This document shows positions 1 through 5,430 of a DNA stretch of 5,992 nt, in pieces (positions within the stretch are counted from its first letter, which is position 1; each line of letters starts with the position of its first letter). A program made the translations under genes and the position numbers. This DNA is from Oscillospiraceae bacterium (GTDB taxonomy: Bacteria > Bacillota_A > Clostridia > Oscillospirales > Oscillospiraceae): positions 1-5,992 of the forward strand of contig JAFQPT010000158.1 of the NCBI GenBank assembly GCA_017411665.1. Reading direction: 5' to 3'. The notes beneath the pieces were generated by a model, which worked only from the letters and a program-made list of their open reading frames with translations, made no database searches and was not told the DNA's origin.

Positions 1-272
1 GCATCCTCGGTCACGCGGTCGGCGTCGGTCTTGTCAAAAGCGGGGATATCACCTGTGAAGCACTCACCCAAATCGTGGATCAGACACATTTTGATGACCT
101 TGTTCATGTCTGCCTCGGGGAATTTATCTGCAATGAGGTAAGCCATAAGGGTGATGCGCCAGCTGTGCTCCGCAACGGATTCATGTCTGCCCAAAGGGGA
201 GTAGCAGTGTCTGGTGGTATCCTTCAGTCGTCCCGCAACCTGCAGGATGTCCAGTAATGTGCGAGGGTTCAT
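1..272 (-). CDS. HD-domain phosphohydrolase, YfbR/HDDC2-like, N-terminal part (3' end beyond left edge)
   Basis: The reverse strand encodes 90 complete residues from an ATG at 272-270 and stays open to the left edge. It begins MNPRTLLDILQVAGRLKDTT. The region R-x8-H-E-S-V-A-E-H-S-W-R (residues 21-39) and the LIHDLGE motif (64-70) give the His36 and His66-Asp67 ligands of the HD metal-dependent phosphohydrolase superfamily. The spacing and the ESVAEHS segment match the YfbR/HDDC2 group, whose characterised members are cytosolic 5'-deoxynucleotidases acting on dNMPs. The C-terminal HD ligand is not in the window. An AAAGGAG ribosome binding site lies about 6 bases before the ATG. The start overlaps the stop of the lipoprotein gene as ATGA, so the two are probably translationally coupled in one operon. 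Family assignment is good; the exact substrate is inference. Confidence 0.88.
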   Translation of the reverse strand, partial: MNPRTLLDILQVAGRLKDTTRHCYSPLGRHESVAEHSWRITLMAYLIADKFPEADMNKVIKMCLIHDLGECFTGDIPAFDKTDADRVTED

Positions 273-1672
273 GTTTGCTCCTTTGCTTCGATGGTGTAAT
301 GGATTTTTTCTCCTGCTGCATTGTAGCCGTAAATGACGGTGTTGCCGTCGGCACGGATGAGCCCGTCCACCACGGTAAACTGCTGCAGGGGAATCAGACG
401 GGTGTCGGAGATATCCAGACCGTTGCCCCAGAGGATATTGGAGTGACCGATATTCACACGGTCGTTGCGATACCAGCCGTTTTCAAAGCGCTGCTGTGCA
501 TTCATGCCGAAGTAGCGCAGCCCTGTACCGCCTGCCTGGGTTTCCATGGTGGGGTCGGCGTAGTAATATCTGCCGTCCAGCTCCAGCAATGTCCAGTCGT
601 GCTTGGTTCCGCTGTCGCTGGTACCGCCTGCGGAAATGGCGCGGATGCCAACCTGTGTGCACAGATATGCATAGCCTGCGGCAAACCCTTCGCTGCGGCC
701 GCAGTATTCCGTCAGTGCACGGTATGCAGACAGGTCGGTGTTCTGCATAAAGGAGACTGCGTCGGTGATGGCATCGTAGTCATACATGATTTGGTATGTA
801 TAGGCGCGATACAGTGCGATTGCGGCGGTAACGTGGTCATCGTCCTGCTTGACGGACTGTTCAATCAAGGAAGTCAGTGCGCGGTCGAATTCATTGAGGA
901 TGGTGATGCGCTCGGCGTCGCTGACCTTATATACGATTTGGCCCACGCCATCAGAGTAGAAGATGTTTGCCACCAGTGCGCTGTAAGGGGGGAAAATCTC
1001 GTTGCCGTACTGGGTCAGACGCAGGATGTTGTTTTCATCGGAGCAATAGAAGTAGTCTTCTCCCTGCAAAATAGCGCCTACCATGGCGTTAAAGTCCAGC
1101 GGGAAGCGGTGGTCATACAGTGCGGAAATGAAGCCGCTGAGGGCATAGGGATTCCAGCTGAAGTCCAGCGCCTGCACGGTGGGAGGGATTTCTCCCTGCT
1201 CCAGCAGAAACAGGGAGGACACCAGAGTGCGTCCGTTGTCTTCGTAAACAGAGGCCAGCAGCGTGTCTGCGTCTGCGGTGCGCAGCAGCAGAACGTCCTG
1301 TCCGTTGTCGTTGGGGTAGCGTCTGCCGTCGGTGATTTCGCCGATGGTGTAGCCTGCCTCCGTCAGCTGCTCGGGCTGTGCGATGCTCTGCATCAATTCT
1401 TCTGCGGTGGTGCCGTAGACCTTGGATTTTCCGTAGCTGCGGAATTCCTCCAGATTTTCCATCTTGTCCTGCAGCTCCAGCTTTTCACCGATGCGCCAGC
1501 TGCGGGAATAGATTTCCTCCGATGTCAAATCGGTGCCGTTGTCGTACAGCAGAGTCTGCTGGATATAGTCGCCTGCTTCCAGCTTCGGACCGTCGTCGGG
1601 ATAGGGATTGGAGCAACCGGTCAGCAGAATGCAAATTGCAGCCAGAAAGGCCGCAAACAAATGTTTTTTCAT
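269..1672 (-). CDS. Lipoprotein with transglutaminase-like domain lacking the usual catalytic Cys
   Basis: A 467-residue protein. Residues 1-20 form a lipoprotein signal peptide: MKK, a hydrophobic core, then the lipobox LLTG-C with Cys20. It is therefore predicted to be lipid-anchored on the outer face of the membrane. Residues about 25-270 are not recognised. Residues about 285-380 resemble a bacterial transglutaminase-like (papain-fold) domain: GRSEGFAAGYAYL (325-337) followed by VGI, then KHDWTLLELDGRYYYADPT (357-375). His358 and Asp373 fit the second and third catalytic positions. In active relatives the first motif reads G-x-C-x-G-[YF]-A, but here it reads G-R-S-E-G-F-A, with Ser327 (codon AGC at 692-694) in place of Cys. 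Cys324 is three residues away and not at the aligned position. Peptidase or crosslinking activity is doubtful; a binding or structural role is possible. GGAGG at 1681-1685 lies 8 bases before the ATG. The gene overlaps the HD gene by 4 bases. Confidence 0.85.
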   Translation of the reverse strand: MKKHLFAAFLAAICILLTGCSNPYPDDGPKLEAGDYIQQTLLYDNGTDLTSEEIYSRSWRIGEKLELQDKMENLEEFRSYGKSKVYGTTAEELMQSIAQPEQLTEAGYTIGEITDGRRYPNDNGQDVLLLRTADADTLLASVYEDNGRTLVSSLFLLEQGEIPPTVQALDFSWNPYALSGFISALYDHRFPLDFNAMVGAILQGEDYFYCSDENNILRLTQYGNEIFPPYSALVANIFYSDGVGQIVYKVSDAERITILNEFDRALTSLIEQSVKQDDDHVTAAIALYRAYTYQIMYDYDAITDAVSFMQNTDLSAYRALTEYCGRSEGFAAGYAYLCTQVGIRAISAGGTSDSGTKHDWTLLELDGRYYYADPTMETQAGGTGLRYFGMNAQQRFENGWYRNDRVNIGHSNILWGNGLDISDTRLIPLQQFTVVDGLIRADGNTVIYGYNAAGEKIHYTIEAKEQT

Positions 1673-1706
1673 GAATGATTCCTCCGAAGAGTCTGTACTA
1701 TGTGCT

Positions 1707-1736
1707 ATTATAAAACGGAAATCACGCAGAACACAA
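1707..1736 (-). promoter_or_regulatory. Predicted promoter of the lipoprotein-HD operon
   Basis: On the reverse strand there is a perfect TATAAT (complement of 1707-1712). An 18-base spacer separates it from a weak TTGTGT (complement of 1731-1736). The expected transcript start is near 1700, giving a short leader before the GGAGG at 1681-1685. The -35 element lies in the loop and stem of the preceding terminator hairpin. Confidence 0.5.
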
Positions 1737-1752
1737 GAGCATTCTGCGTGAT
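1717..1752 (-). terminator. Predicted terminator of the lipid-kinase gene
   Basis: A perfect 11-bp inverted repeat: ATCACGCAGAA (1721-1731) pairs with TTCTGCGTGAT (1742-1752) around a 10-base loop. It lies 19 bases beyond the lipid-kinase stop codon. Read on the minus strand, the stem is followed by TTCCGTTTTA, a broken T tract, so termination may be only partial. Confidence 0.6.
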
Positions 1753-1771
1753 AATGTTTATCAGGCTATGA

Positions 1772-2659
1772 TTATACGATGATTTTTACCGCATTTCTGA
1801 TGTTGCGGAACTCGATTTCGGTATGTTCGCCGCCGCTTTCACCGTCGCGAGTCCATGCCACGGGCTTATTAAAGGTGAACTTTGCGTAGCTGGTGGGTAC
1901 GATTTTGAAGAAAGGCCCTGTGTAGTCCTGATTGATCAAATCCTTCAGCAGCTGACGCATTTCGGTGATGTTACGGGGCAGACGCACCAAAGTCAGCTCA
2001 AACAGACCGTCATTCAGACGAATCTTGTTGGGGTCGAGGTGAATCAGACCTGCAACGGAGGTGGAGTTCACCAGACCGCCCAGAATGAAATCGTCTTCCA
2101 CCGTGCCGCCGTCATATTCCACCTTTGCGTGGACGTTTGCGATTCTGGGCAGACGCATCATGCCTTCCAGCACGTAAGCGAAGTGTCCCAGAGCCTGCTT
2201 TTCCTGCTGAGGGGTGGCGTAGCTGACGTCGGTGAATGCACCGAAGGCTGCCACATAGGTGAAGTTGCCGTCGTTGCCGAATGTGCCGAGGTCAAAGTTC
2301 ATGGGATTGCCGTTGACGATGCGTTCCGCAGCAGCGGGAATGTTGCTCTTGGGCAGCTTCAGCGTGGTGGCAACGTCATTCGCGGTGCCCAGAGGGAAGT
2401 AGCCGATGTAGGGCTGTCGCTCCAGATTTACGATGCCTTCCATCACTTCGCTGAGGGTGCCGTCGCCGCCGATGCAGGCGACTACGTCGAACTGCTCGCC
2501 CAGTTCATGGGCCAGCTTTGCGGCATGACCGGTGGCTTCGGTGAAGCGTACGGTGGTTTCATAGCCGCCGGATGCCAGAATGGAAAGGGCTTCTCCCAGA
2601 CCTTCCTTGTACATGCTTTTGCCGGCCATGGGGTTTATGATCAAAAGTAATTTTTTCAT
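1772..2659 (-). CDS. Diacylglycerol kinase / YegS-type lipid kinase
   Basis: A 295-residue protein, the usual length for soluble DgkB/YegS/LCB5-family lipid kinases. It has a nucleotide-binding N-terminal domain with INPMAGK (8-14), the signature GGDGTLSEVMEG (64-75) and PLGTANDVA (89-97). A beta-rich C-terminal domain follows, containing LNDGLFEL (215-222) and RDGES (271-275). Such enzymes phosphorylate diacylglycerol or related lipids with ATP, returning diacylglycerol to the phosphatidic acid pool at the membrane inner face; the exact lipid here is not shown. The start is set at the ATG at 2659-2657, because TAGGAG at 2667-2672 lies 7 bases upstream. An in-frame ATG at 2680 would add seven residues (MILRRFP) but has no comparable ribosome binding site and would place the good one inside the gene. 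It is transcribed divergently from asnS. Confidence 0.92.
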   Translation of the reverse strand: MKKLLLIINPMAGKSMYKEGLGEALSILASGGYETTVRFTEATGHAAKLAHELGEQFDVVACIGGDGTLSEVMEGIVNLERQPYIGYFPLGTANDVATTLKLPKSNIPAAAERIVNGNPMNFDLGTFGNDGNFTYVAAFGAFTDVSYATPQQEKQALGHFAYVLEGMMRLPRIANVHAKVEYDGGTVEDDFILGGLVNSTSVAGLIHLDPNKIRLNDGLFELTLVRLPRNITEMRQLLKDLINQDYTGPFFKIVPTSYAKFTFNKPVAWTRDGESGGEHTEIEFRNIRNAVKIIV

Positions 2660-2697
2660 GGGGAATCTCCTAAGAATCATTGCGCAAAATACAATAC

Positions 2698-2726
2698 TTG
2701 CAATTCATAACAGATATGGGTATAAT
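2698..2726 (+). promoter_or_regulatory. Predicted promoter of asnS
   Basis: TTGCAA (2698-2703), a 17-base spacer and a perfect TATAAT (2721-2726). The expected transcript start is near 2733, giving a leader of about 60 bases. That leader contains a possible 7-bp hairpin (2749-2755 with 2763-2769, one G-U pair) of unknown significance. Confidence 0.65.
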
Positions 2727-2750
2727 ATAACATCTAAGTATAAAATTCAA
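2722..2750 (-). promoter_or_regulatory. Predicted promoter of the lipid-kinase gene
   Basis: On the reverse strand, TTGAAT (complement of 2745-2750) is followed after 17 bases by TATTAT (complement of 2722-2727). This matches the consensus at 4/6 and 5/6 positions. The -10 element overlaps the -10 element of the asnS promoter on the other strand by five bases. Confidence 0.5.
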
Positions 2751-2793
2751 GGCGGATTAACGCCGTCTTAACATAGAAGGAAGGTTTTTACAG

Positions 2794-4188
2794 ATGAAAC
2801 GCCAGAAAATCGCAGGCATTTATGCCGACAGCGCAGCTTTTGACGGAAGAGATATTACCGTAATGGGCTGGGCAAGAAATATTCGTGACATGAAGAACTT
2901 CGGTTTTGTAGAGCTGAATGACGGCAGCTGCCACAAGACTCTGCAGATCGTGTTTGAACGTGAAACTCTGGCCAATTACGACGAAATTGCAAAGCAGAAC
3001 GTCGGTGCAGCTCTGATTGTGGAAGGCACTCTGGTTTGCACTCCCAACGCAAAGCAGCCCTTCGAGCTGAAGGCAAAGAATATTACCGTGGAAGGCAAGT
3101 CCTCTCCCGATTACCCCCTGCAGCCCAAGCGCCACAGCGTGGAATTCCTGCGTACCATTCAGCATCTGCGTCCCAGAACCAACCTGTTCTCCGCAGTGTT
3201 CCGTGTACGCTCCGTTGCTGCTCAGGCTGTTCATGAATTCTTCCAGCAGCGTGGTTTTGTGTATGTAAATACTCCCATTATTACCGGCTCCGACTGTGAA
3301 GGTGCGGGTGAAATGTTCCAGGTTACCACACTGGATCTGAACAATCTGCCTCTGAAGGAAGACGGTACCGTTGACTTCTCTCAGGACTTCTTCGGCAAGG
3401 CTGCAAATCTGACTGTTTCCGGTCAGTTGAATGCGGAAAACTTTGCAATGGCATTCGGTGATATTTACACCTTTGGTCCCACTTTCCGTGCAGAAAACTC
3501 CAACACCCAGCGTCACGCTGCGGAATTCTGGATGATCGAGCCCGAAATGGCATTTGCCGATCTGGACGACGATCTGGAATGCATGGAAGCAATGGTCAAG
3601 TATATCATCAATGCCGTTCTGGAACGCTGCCCTCAGGAAATGGAATTCTGCAACAAGTTTGTGGATAAGGGCCTGCTGGAACGTCTGCAGAACGTGGTTT
3701 CCAACGACTTTGGCCGCGTGACCTACACCGAAGCTGTGGAACTGCTGCTCAATAGCAAGCAGAAGTTCGACTTCCCCGTCAAGTGGGGCATCGACCTGCA
3801 GAGCGAACACGAACGTTATCTGACCGAACAGGTCTTCAAGAAGCCCCTGTTTGTTACGGACTACCCCAAGGAAATCAAGGCATTCTACATGCGCCTCAAT
3901 GACGACGGCAAGACCGTTGCAGCAGCGGACTGTCTGGTTCCCGGTGTCGGCGAACTGATTGGCGGCAGCCAGCGTGAAGAACGTCTGGACGTACTGCTGG
4001 CCCGTATGGAAGAGCTGGGTCTGAATCCCGATGACTACTGGTGGTATCTGGATCTGCGCCGCTACGGCTCCTGCCGTCACGCAGGCTTTGGTCTGGGCTT
4101 TGAACGCATGGTCATGTATCTGACCGGTGTTTCCAACATCCGTGACGTGGAAGCGCATCCCCGTACCGTCGGCAACGCTGAATTCTAA
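2794..4188 (+). CDS. asnS: Asparaginyl-tRNA synthetase (class II)
   Basis: A 464-residue protein of normal length for bacterial AsnRS, which charges tRNA-Asn with asparagine in the cytosol using ATP. Residues about 1-100 form the OB-fold anticodon-binding domain ([20 protein letters not shown], 21-40). The class II catalytic core follows: motif 1 around [10 protein letters not shown] (155-164), the GAGEMF segment (170-175), motif 2 [20 protein letters not shown] (227-246) continuing to IEPE, and motif 3 [13 protein letters not shown] (431-443). The extreme C terminus reads [10 protein letters not shown], a variant of the usual PFPRTPG-x-AEF ending. The [12 protein letters not shown] motif and overall length favour AsnRS over AspRS. 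The ribosome binding site AAGGAAGG (2777-2784) lies 9 bases before the ATG. No T-box leader is visible. It appears monocistronic: its own promoter precedes it and a strong terminator follows 17 bases after the stop. Confidence 0.97.
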   Translation: MKRQKIAGIYADSAAFDGRDITVMGWARNIRDMKNFGFVELNDGSCHKTLQIVFERETLANYDEIAKQNVGAALIVEGTLVCTPNAKQPFELKAKNITVEGKSSPDYPLQPKRHSVEFLRTIQHLRPRTNLFSAVFRVRSVAAQAVHEFFQQRGFVYVNTPIITGSDCEGAGEMFQVTTLDLNNLPLKEDGTVDFSQDFFGKAANLTVSGQLNAENFAMAFGDIYTFGPTFRAENSNTQRHAAEFWMIEPEMAFADLDDDLECMEAMVKYIINAVLERCPQEMEFCNKFVDKGLLERLQNVVSNDFGRVTYTEAVELLLNSKQKFDFPVKWGIDLQSEHERYLTEQVFKKPLFVTDYPKEIKAFYMRLNDDGKTVAAADCLVPGVGELIGGSQREERLDVLLARMEELGLNPDDYWWYLDLRRYGSCRHAGFGLGFERMVMYLTGVSNIRDVEAHPRTVGNAEF

Positions 4189-4204
4189 TCGTATCGCAAC
4201 AAAC

Positions 4205-4232
4205 AGCCCGATGCAACGCATCGGGCTTTTTT
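4205..4232 (+). terminator. Rho-independent terminator of asnS
   Basis: A perfect 10-bp stem, AGCCCGATGC (4205-4214) with GCATCGGGCT (4218-4227), and a 3-base loop. A run of six T (4227-4232) follows directly. This is a textbook intrinsic terminator just after the asnS stop. Confidence 0.93.
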
Positions 4233-4344
4233 AATTCGTACGAAAAAATCCTTTGTCGATATATAGCGGCACGGTAACGTTATTGCGATGGGAAACAAAA
4301 GATTCTCTCGGATACAACAGCCCGATAAATCGGAAGTTGGAATA

Positions 4345-4515
4345 GCCCTCTCCCACGGGAGAGGGTGCCCCGAAGGGGCGGGTGTGGGGCAAAATAACAG
4401 AAATCCCCCACATCCGCCCTCGCAAGCTCGGGCACCTTCAGCACAAGGCATAAGTTCCACCAACCAAATCAAAGATTTGGGGTGTCACTTATCCCCAGGG
4501 AGAAGGCTTTGGTGC
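4345..4515. repeat. Composite intergenic hairpin repeat (REP-like arms in inverted orientation)
   Basis: A dense run of inverted repeats with no credible gene. Left arm: CCCTCTCCC (4346-4354) pairs with GGGAGAGGG (4357-4365), then GCCCC-gaa-GGGGC (4367-4379). A longer pair, GGGCGGGTGTGGGG (4376-4389) with CCCCACATCCGCCC (4406-4419), has only one G-U position and a 16-base loop; it joins the left arm to an inverted right arm. The right arm's counterpart of the second hairpin reads GCCC...GGGC (4416-4433). Beyond it, GCACCTTC (4433-4440) faces GAAGG (4502-4506) and GGTGC (4511-4515), enclosing a 43-base nested palindrome (4450-4492). The arrangement (hairpin, TG, short hairpin, G-rich tail, then an inverted copy) resembles REP/REPIN-type non-autonomous repeats. 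Copy number in the genome cannot be seen here. The flanking stretches 4233-4344 and 4516-4526 hold nothing I can identify. Confidence 0.65.
4450..4492. repeat. 43-base nested palindrome inside the composite repeat
   Basis: Three nested arm pairs share one centre: ATAAGT (4450-4455) with ACTTAT (4487-4492), CACC (4458-4461) with GGTG (4481-4484), and CAAATC (4465-4470) with GATTTG (4474-4479) around a 3-base loop. It occupies the place where the left arm has its simple first hairpin, as if inserted or expanded there. Confidence 0.6.
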
Positions 4516-4526
4516 ATCGCTCGCGA

Positions 4527-4546
4527 TTATAAATTCCAATTTATAA
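4527..4546. repeat. Perfect AT-rich palindrome next to the small-gene stop
   Basis: TTATAAATT (4527-4535) and AATTTATAA (4538-4546) are a perfect 9-bp inverted repeat separated by CC. It ends 3 bases beyond the stop of the 49-aa small gene (minus strand). It could form a weak transcript-end hairpin, but with neither GC-rich stem nor T tract it is not a convincing terminator. It may belong to the edge of the neighbouring repeat. Confidence 0.5.
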
Positions 4547-4549
4547 GGC

Positions 4550-4699
4550 TCATTCTCCGCCGATATATTCCTCTTCCGCCAGATACTGCGCAGCATAGAG
4601 CTTCACGGAAGCGCCTGTAATATCGTTTTCCTCCAATAGTCGCAACGCGTCTGTGATGGCGTTGAACAGCATATAATACATTTTTTCATAGTTTGGCAT
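4550..4699 (-). CDS. Small acidic helical protein, 49 aa, paralogue of its upstream neighbour
   Basis: The reading frame runs from an ATG at 4699-4697 to a TGA at 4552-4550. It starts MPNYEKMYYMLFNAITDALR and ends in AEEEYIGGE. It aligns without gaps to the preceding 64-aa product over about 42 residues with about 15 identities, including P-x-Y-x-K-M-Y-x-M-L, A-x3-A, LLEE and a later Tyr. The DNA is also similar around 4667-4690 versus 4837-4860, which supports tandem duplication. The heptad-like hydrophobic pattern suggests a helical hairpin; there is no signal peptide or membrane segment. Its ribosome binding region, AAGAAGTGAT, overlaps the last codons and stop of the upstream gene, and only 5 bases separate the two, so they are co-translated. 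I recall similar short proteins as uncharacterised families in Clostridia, but I can assign no function. Confidence 0.8.
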   Translation of the reverse strand: MPNYEKMYYMLFNAITDALRLLEENDITGASVKLYAAQYLAEEEYIGGE

Positions 4700-4704
4700 A
4701 AGTA

Positions 4705-4899
4705 TCACTTCTTAGGATAAGGAAGATCGGGGAACAGAGGGGCTTCCTCGTCTGCGATTTCCCCATAAATACGCAGTTCTTCACATTGGTTCTTTGTTTC
4801 TTCCAGCAGAAGAATCGCTCGCTCACAAGCGGCGGCCAGCATAAGATACATTTTTTTGTAATCCGGTTCATAACGGTTTGTATAATCGGGATGGGACAT
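4705..4899 (-). CDS. Small acidic helical protein, 64 aa, first gene of a two-gene operon
   Basis: The frame begins at an ATG at 4899-4897, with GGAGG (4905-4909) 5 bases upstream, and ends with TGA at 4707-4705. After a short polar N terminus (MSHPDYTNRYEPD), residues 14-40 (YKKMYLMLAAACERAILLLEE and following) form the core shared with the 49-aa paralogue downstream. The tail, EEAPLFPDLPYPKK, is specific to this copy. The product is acidic, probably helical and cytosolic, with no catalytic motif. A strong promoter (4930-4958) directly precedes it, and a divergent HTH regulator gene starts about 110 bases away, so the regulator probably controls it. Function is unknown; a partner or antitoxin-like role is possible but not shown. 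Confidence 0.82.
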   Translation of the reverse strand: MSHPDYTNRYEPDYKKMYLMLAAACERAILLLEETKNQCEELRIYGEIADEEAPLFPDLPYPKK

Positions 4900-4929
4900 A
4901 ATTACCTCCAGAATGTAAATTCTATCATC

Positions 4930-4958
4930 AATATAGCCCGAATATGGGCGATTGTCAA
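4930..4958 (-). promoter_or_regulatory. Strong predicted promoter of the small-protein operon
   Basis: On the reverse strand, a consensus TTGACA (complement of 4953-4958), a 17-base spacer and TATATT (complement of 4930-4935, 5/6). The expected transcript start is near 4923, giving a leader of about 23 bases containing the GGAGG. The spacer contains a palindrome. Confidence 0.75.
4936..4949. promoter_or_regulatory. Candidate operator palindrome in the promoter spacer
   Basis: GCCC (4936-4939), six bases, GGGC (4946-4949), with matching AT dinucleotides outside each half after one unpaired base. It fills most of the 17-base spacer of the small-gene promoter and lies just upstream of the -35 of the HTH gene promoter. 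A dimeric HTH protein bound here would block the small genes. The divergent HTH product is the obvious candidate, but this is inference. Confidence 0.45.
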
Positions 4959-4980
4959 TTTGAGGGTATGAATTTACGAT
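4952..4980 (+). promoter_or_regulatory. Predicted promoter of the HTH regulator gene
   Basis: TTGTCA (4952-4957, 5/6), a 17-base spacer and TACGAT (4975-4980, 4/6). Its -35 overlaps the -35 of the opposing small-gene promoter, since TTGTCAA is nearly self-complementary. It is weaker than the opposing promoter. Confidence 0.45.
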
Positions 4981-5008
4981 GGCAGTATATTAGGAGGTGA
5001 GTGTCCGC

Positions 5009-5221
5009 ATGATTGTATATGATAAGCTATGGCTTACAATGAAAGAGAAGGGAGTTTCTCAATATAAGCTGATGAAAGAGTATCATATTAGTAGCGGACA
5101 GCTTGACCGATTGAGGAAAAACGGAAATGTAAATACTTATACGCTGAACCAATTATGTGAAATTTTGGATTGTAAATTGGAAGATATTGCAGAATATATT
5201 CCCGAACAAAATAAAGAATAA
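5009..5221 (+). CDS. Cro/C1-type helix-turn-helix regulator, 70 aa (YozG-like)
   Basis: A 70-residue protein that is essentially one DNA-binding domain. MIVYDKLWLTMKEKG forms the first helix. QYKLMKEYHI (18-27) and SSGQLDRLRKNG (28-39) form the helix-turn-helix, and TLNQLCEILDCKLEDIAEYI (45-64) is the final helical pair typical of the small Cro/C1 family (HTH_26/YozG type). Such proteins usually bind as dimers near their own promoter. The start is taken at the ATG at 5009: a GTG at 4997 in the same frame lies within the perfect AGGAGGTGA ribosome binding site (4992-5000) and so cannot be the start. Codons are clearly more AT-rich than in asnS or the lipid kinase, suggesting horizontal origin of this module. 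The stop codon lies inside the terminator stem. The gene diverges from the small-protein operon. Confidence 0.88.
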   Translation: MIVYDKLWLTMKEKGVSQYKLMKEYHISSGQLDRLRKNGNVNTYTLNQLCEILDCKLEDIAEYIPEQNKE

Positions 5222-5256
5222 CCGACACAACGTTCTTTGTGTCGGTTATTCTTTTT
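5216..5256 (+). terminator. Strong terminator overlapping the HTH gene stop codon
   Basis: A perfect 15-bp stem (5216-5230 with 5237-5251; core AACCGACACAA and TTGTGTCGGTT), a 6-base loop, then TTTTT (5252-5256). The TAA stop (5219-5221) lies within the left arm. An A/T-rich left flank could allow some activity on the minus strand too. Confidence 0.9.
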
Positions 5257-5308
5257 AGGACAATATGACCACCTTAAAAAGGAAAATATAAGTCGGATAG
5301 CAGAACAG

Positions 5309-5430
5309 GCCCCCTTGCCTAAAGGGGGCTGGCACGGCGCAGCCGTGACTGGGGGATACAAACAATCAGAATAGTGTGATATCCCTCCGGTTTCGCTACG
5401 CTCAACCACCTCCCTTTAGGCAAGGGAGGC
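5309..5430. repeat. REPIN-like element: two inverted REP-type arms
   Basis: Left arm: GCCCCCTT-gccta-AAGGGGGC (5309-5329), TGG, the hairpin CACGGC-gca-GCCGTG (5333-5347), then GGGGGATA. The right arm, inverted, ends with CCTCCCTT-taggc-AAGGGAGG (5409-5429). On the opposite strand it reads hairpin, TGG, a GGTT...AACC hairpin, then GGAGGGATA. Both arms share the five-base loop gccta and the same order of parts. The element lies between the HTH terminator and the terminator of the dehydratase-activase gene. No gene is credible here; 5257-5308 shows nothing recognisable. Confidence 0.75.

Noticed and set aside
257..1678. A 473-codon open frame on the plus strand opposite the lipoprotein gene
   Set aside because: It is an antisense shadow. 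The minus strand has the signal peptide, domain motifs and ribosome binding site; the plus frame has no recognisable motif.
1823..2650. A 275-codon open frame on the plus strand opposite the lipid kinase
   Set aside because: Shadow of the lipid-kinase gene, whose GGDGT motif and ribosome binding site fix the coding strand.
2733..2793. A T-box or other riboswitch leader before asnS
   Set aside because: The leader is only about 60 bases, with a single weak hairpin and no terminator or T-box core.
2788..4221. A 477-codon open frame on the minus strand opposite asnS
   Set aside because: asnS motifs 1-3 are unmistakable on the plus strand. The antisense frame would also start within the asnS terminator and lacks any family motif.
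4185..4620. Several open frames of 64-110 codons on both strands across the hairpin repeat
   Set aside because: They run through inverted repeats and a terminator, have low-complexity products and lack ribosome binding sites.
4997..4999. GTG as start of the HTH gene
   Set aside because: It lies within the AGGAGGTGA ribosome binding site that serves the ATG at 5009.
4345..5430. CRISPR array
   Set aside because: The repeats are inverted and of two types, with no regularly spaced direct repeats or spacers.
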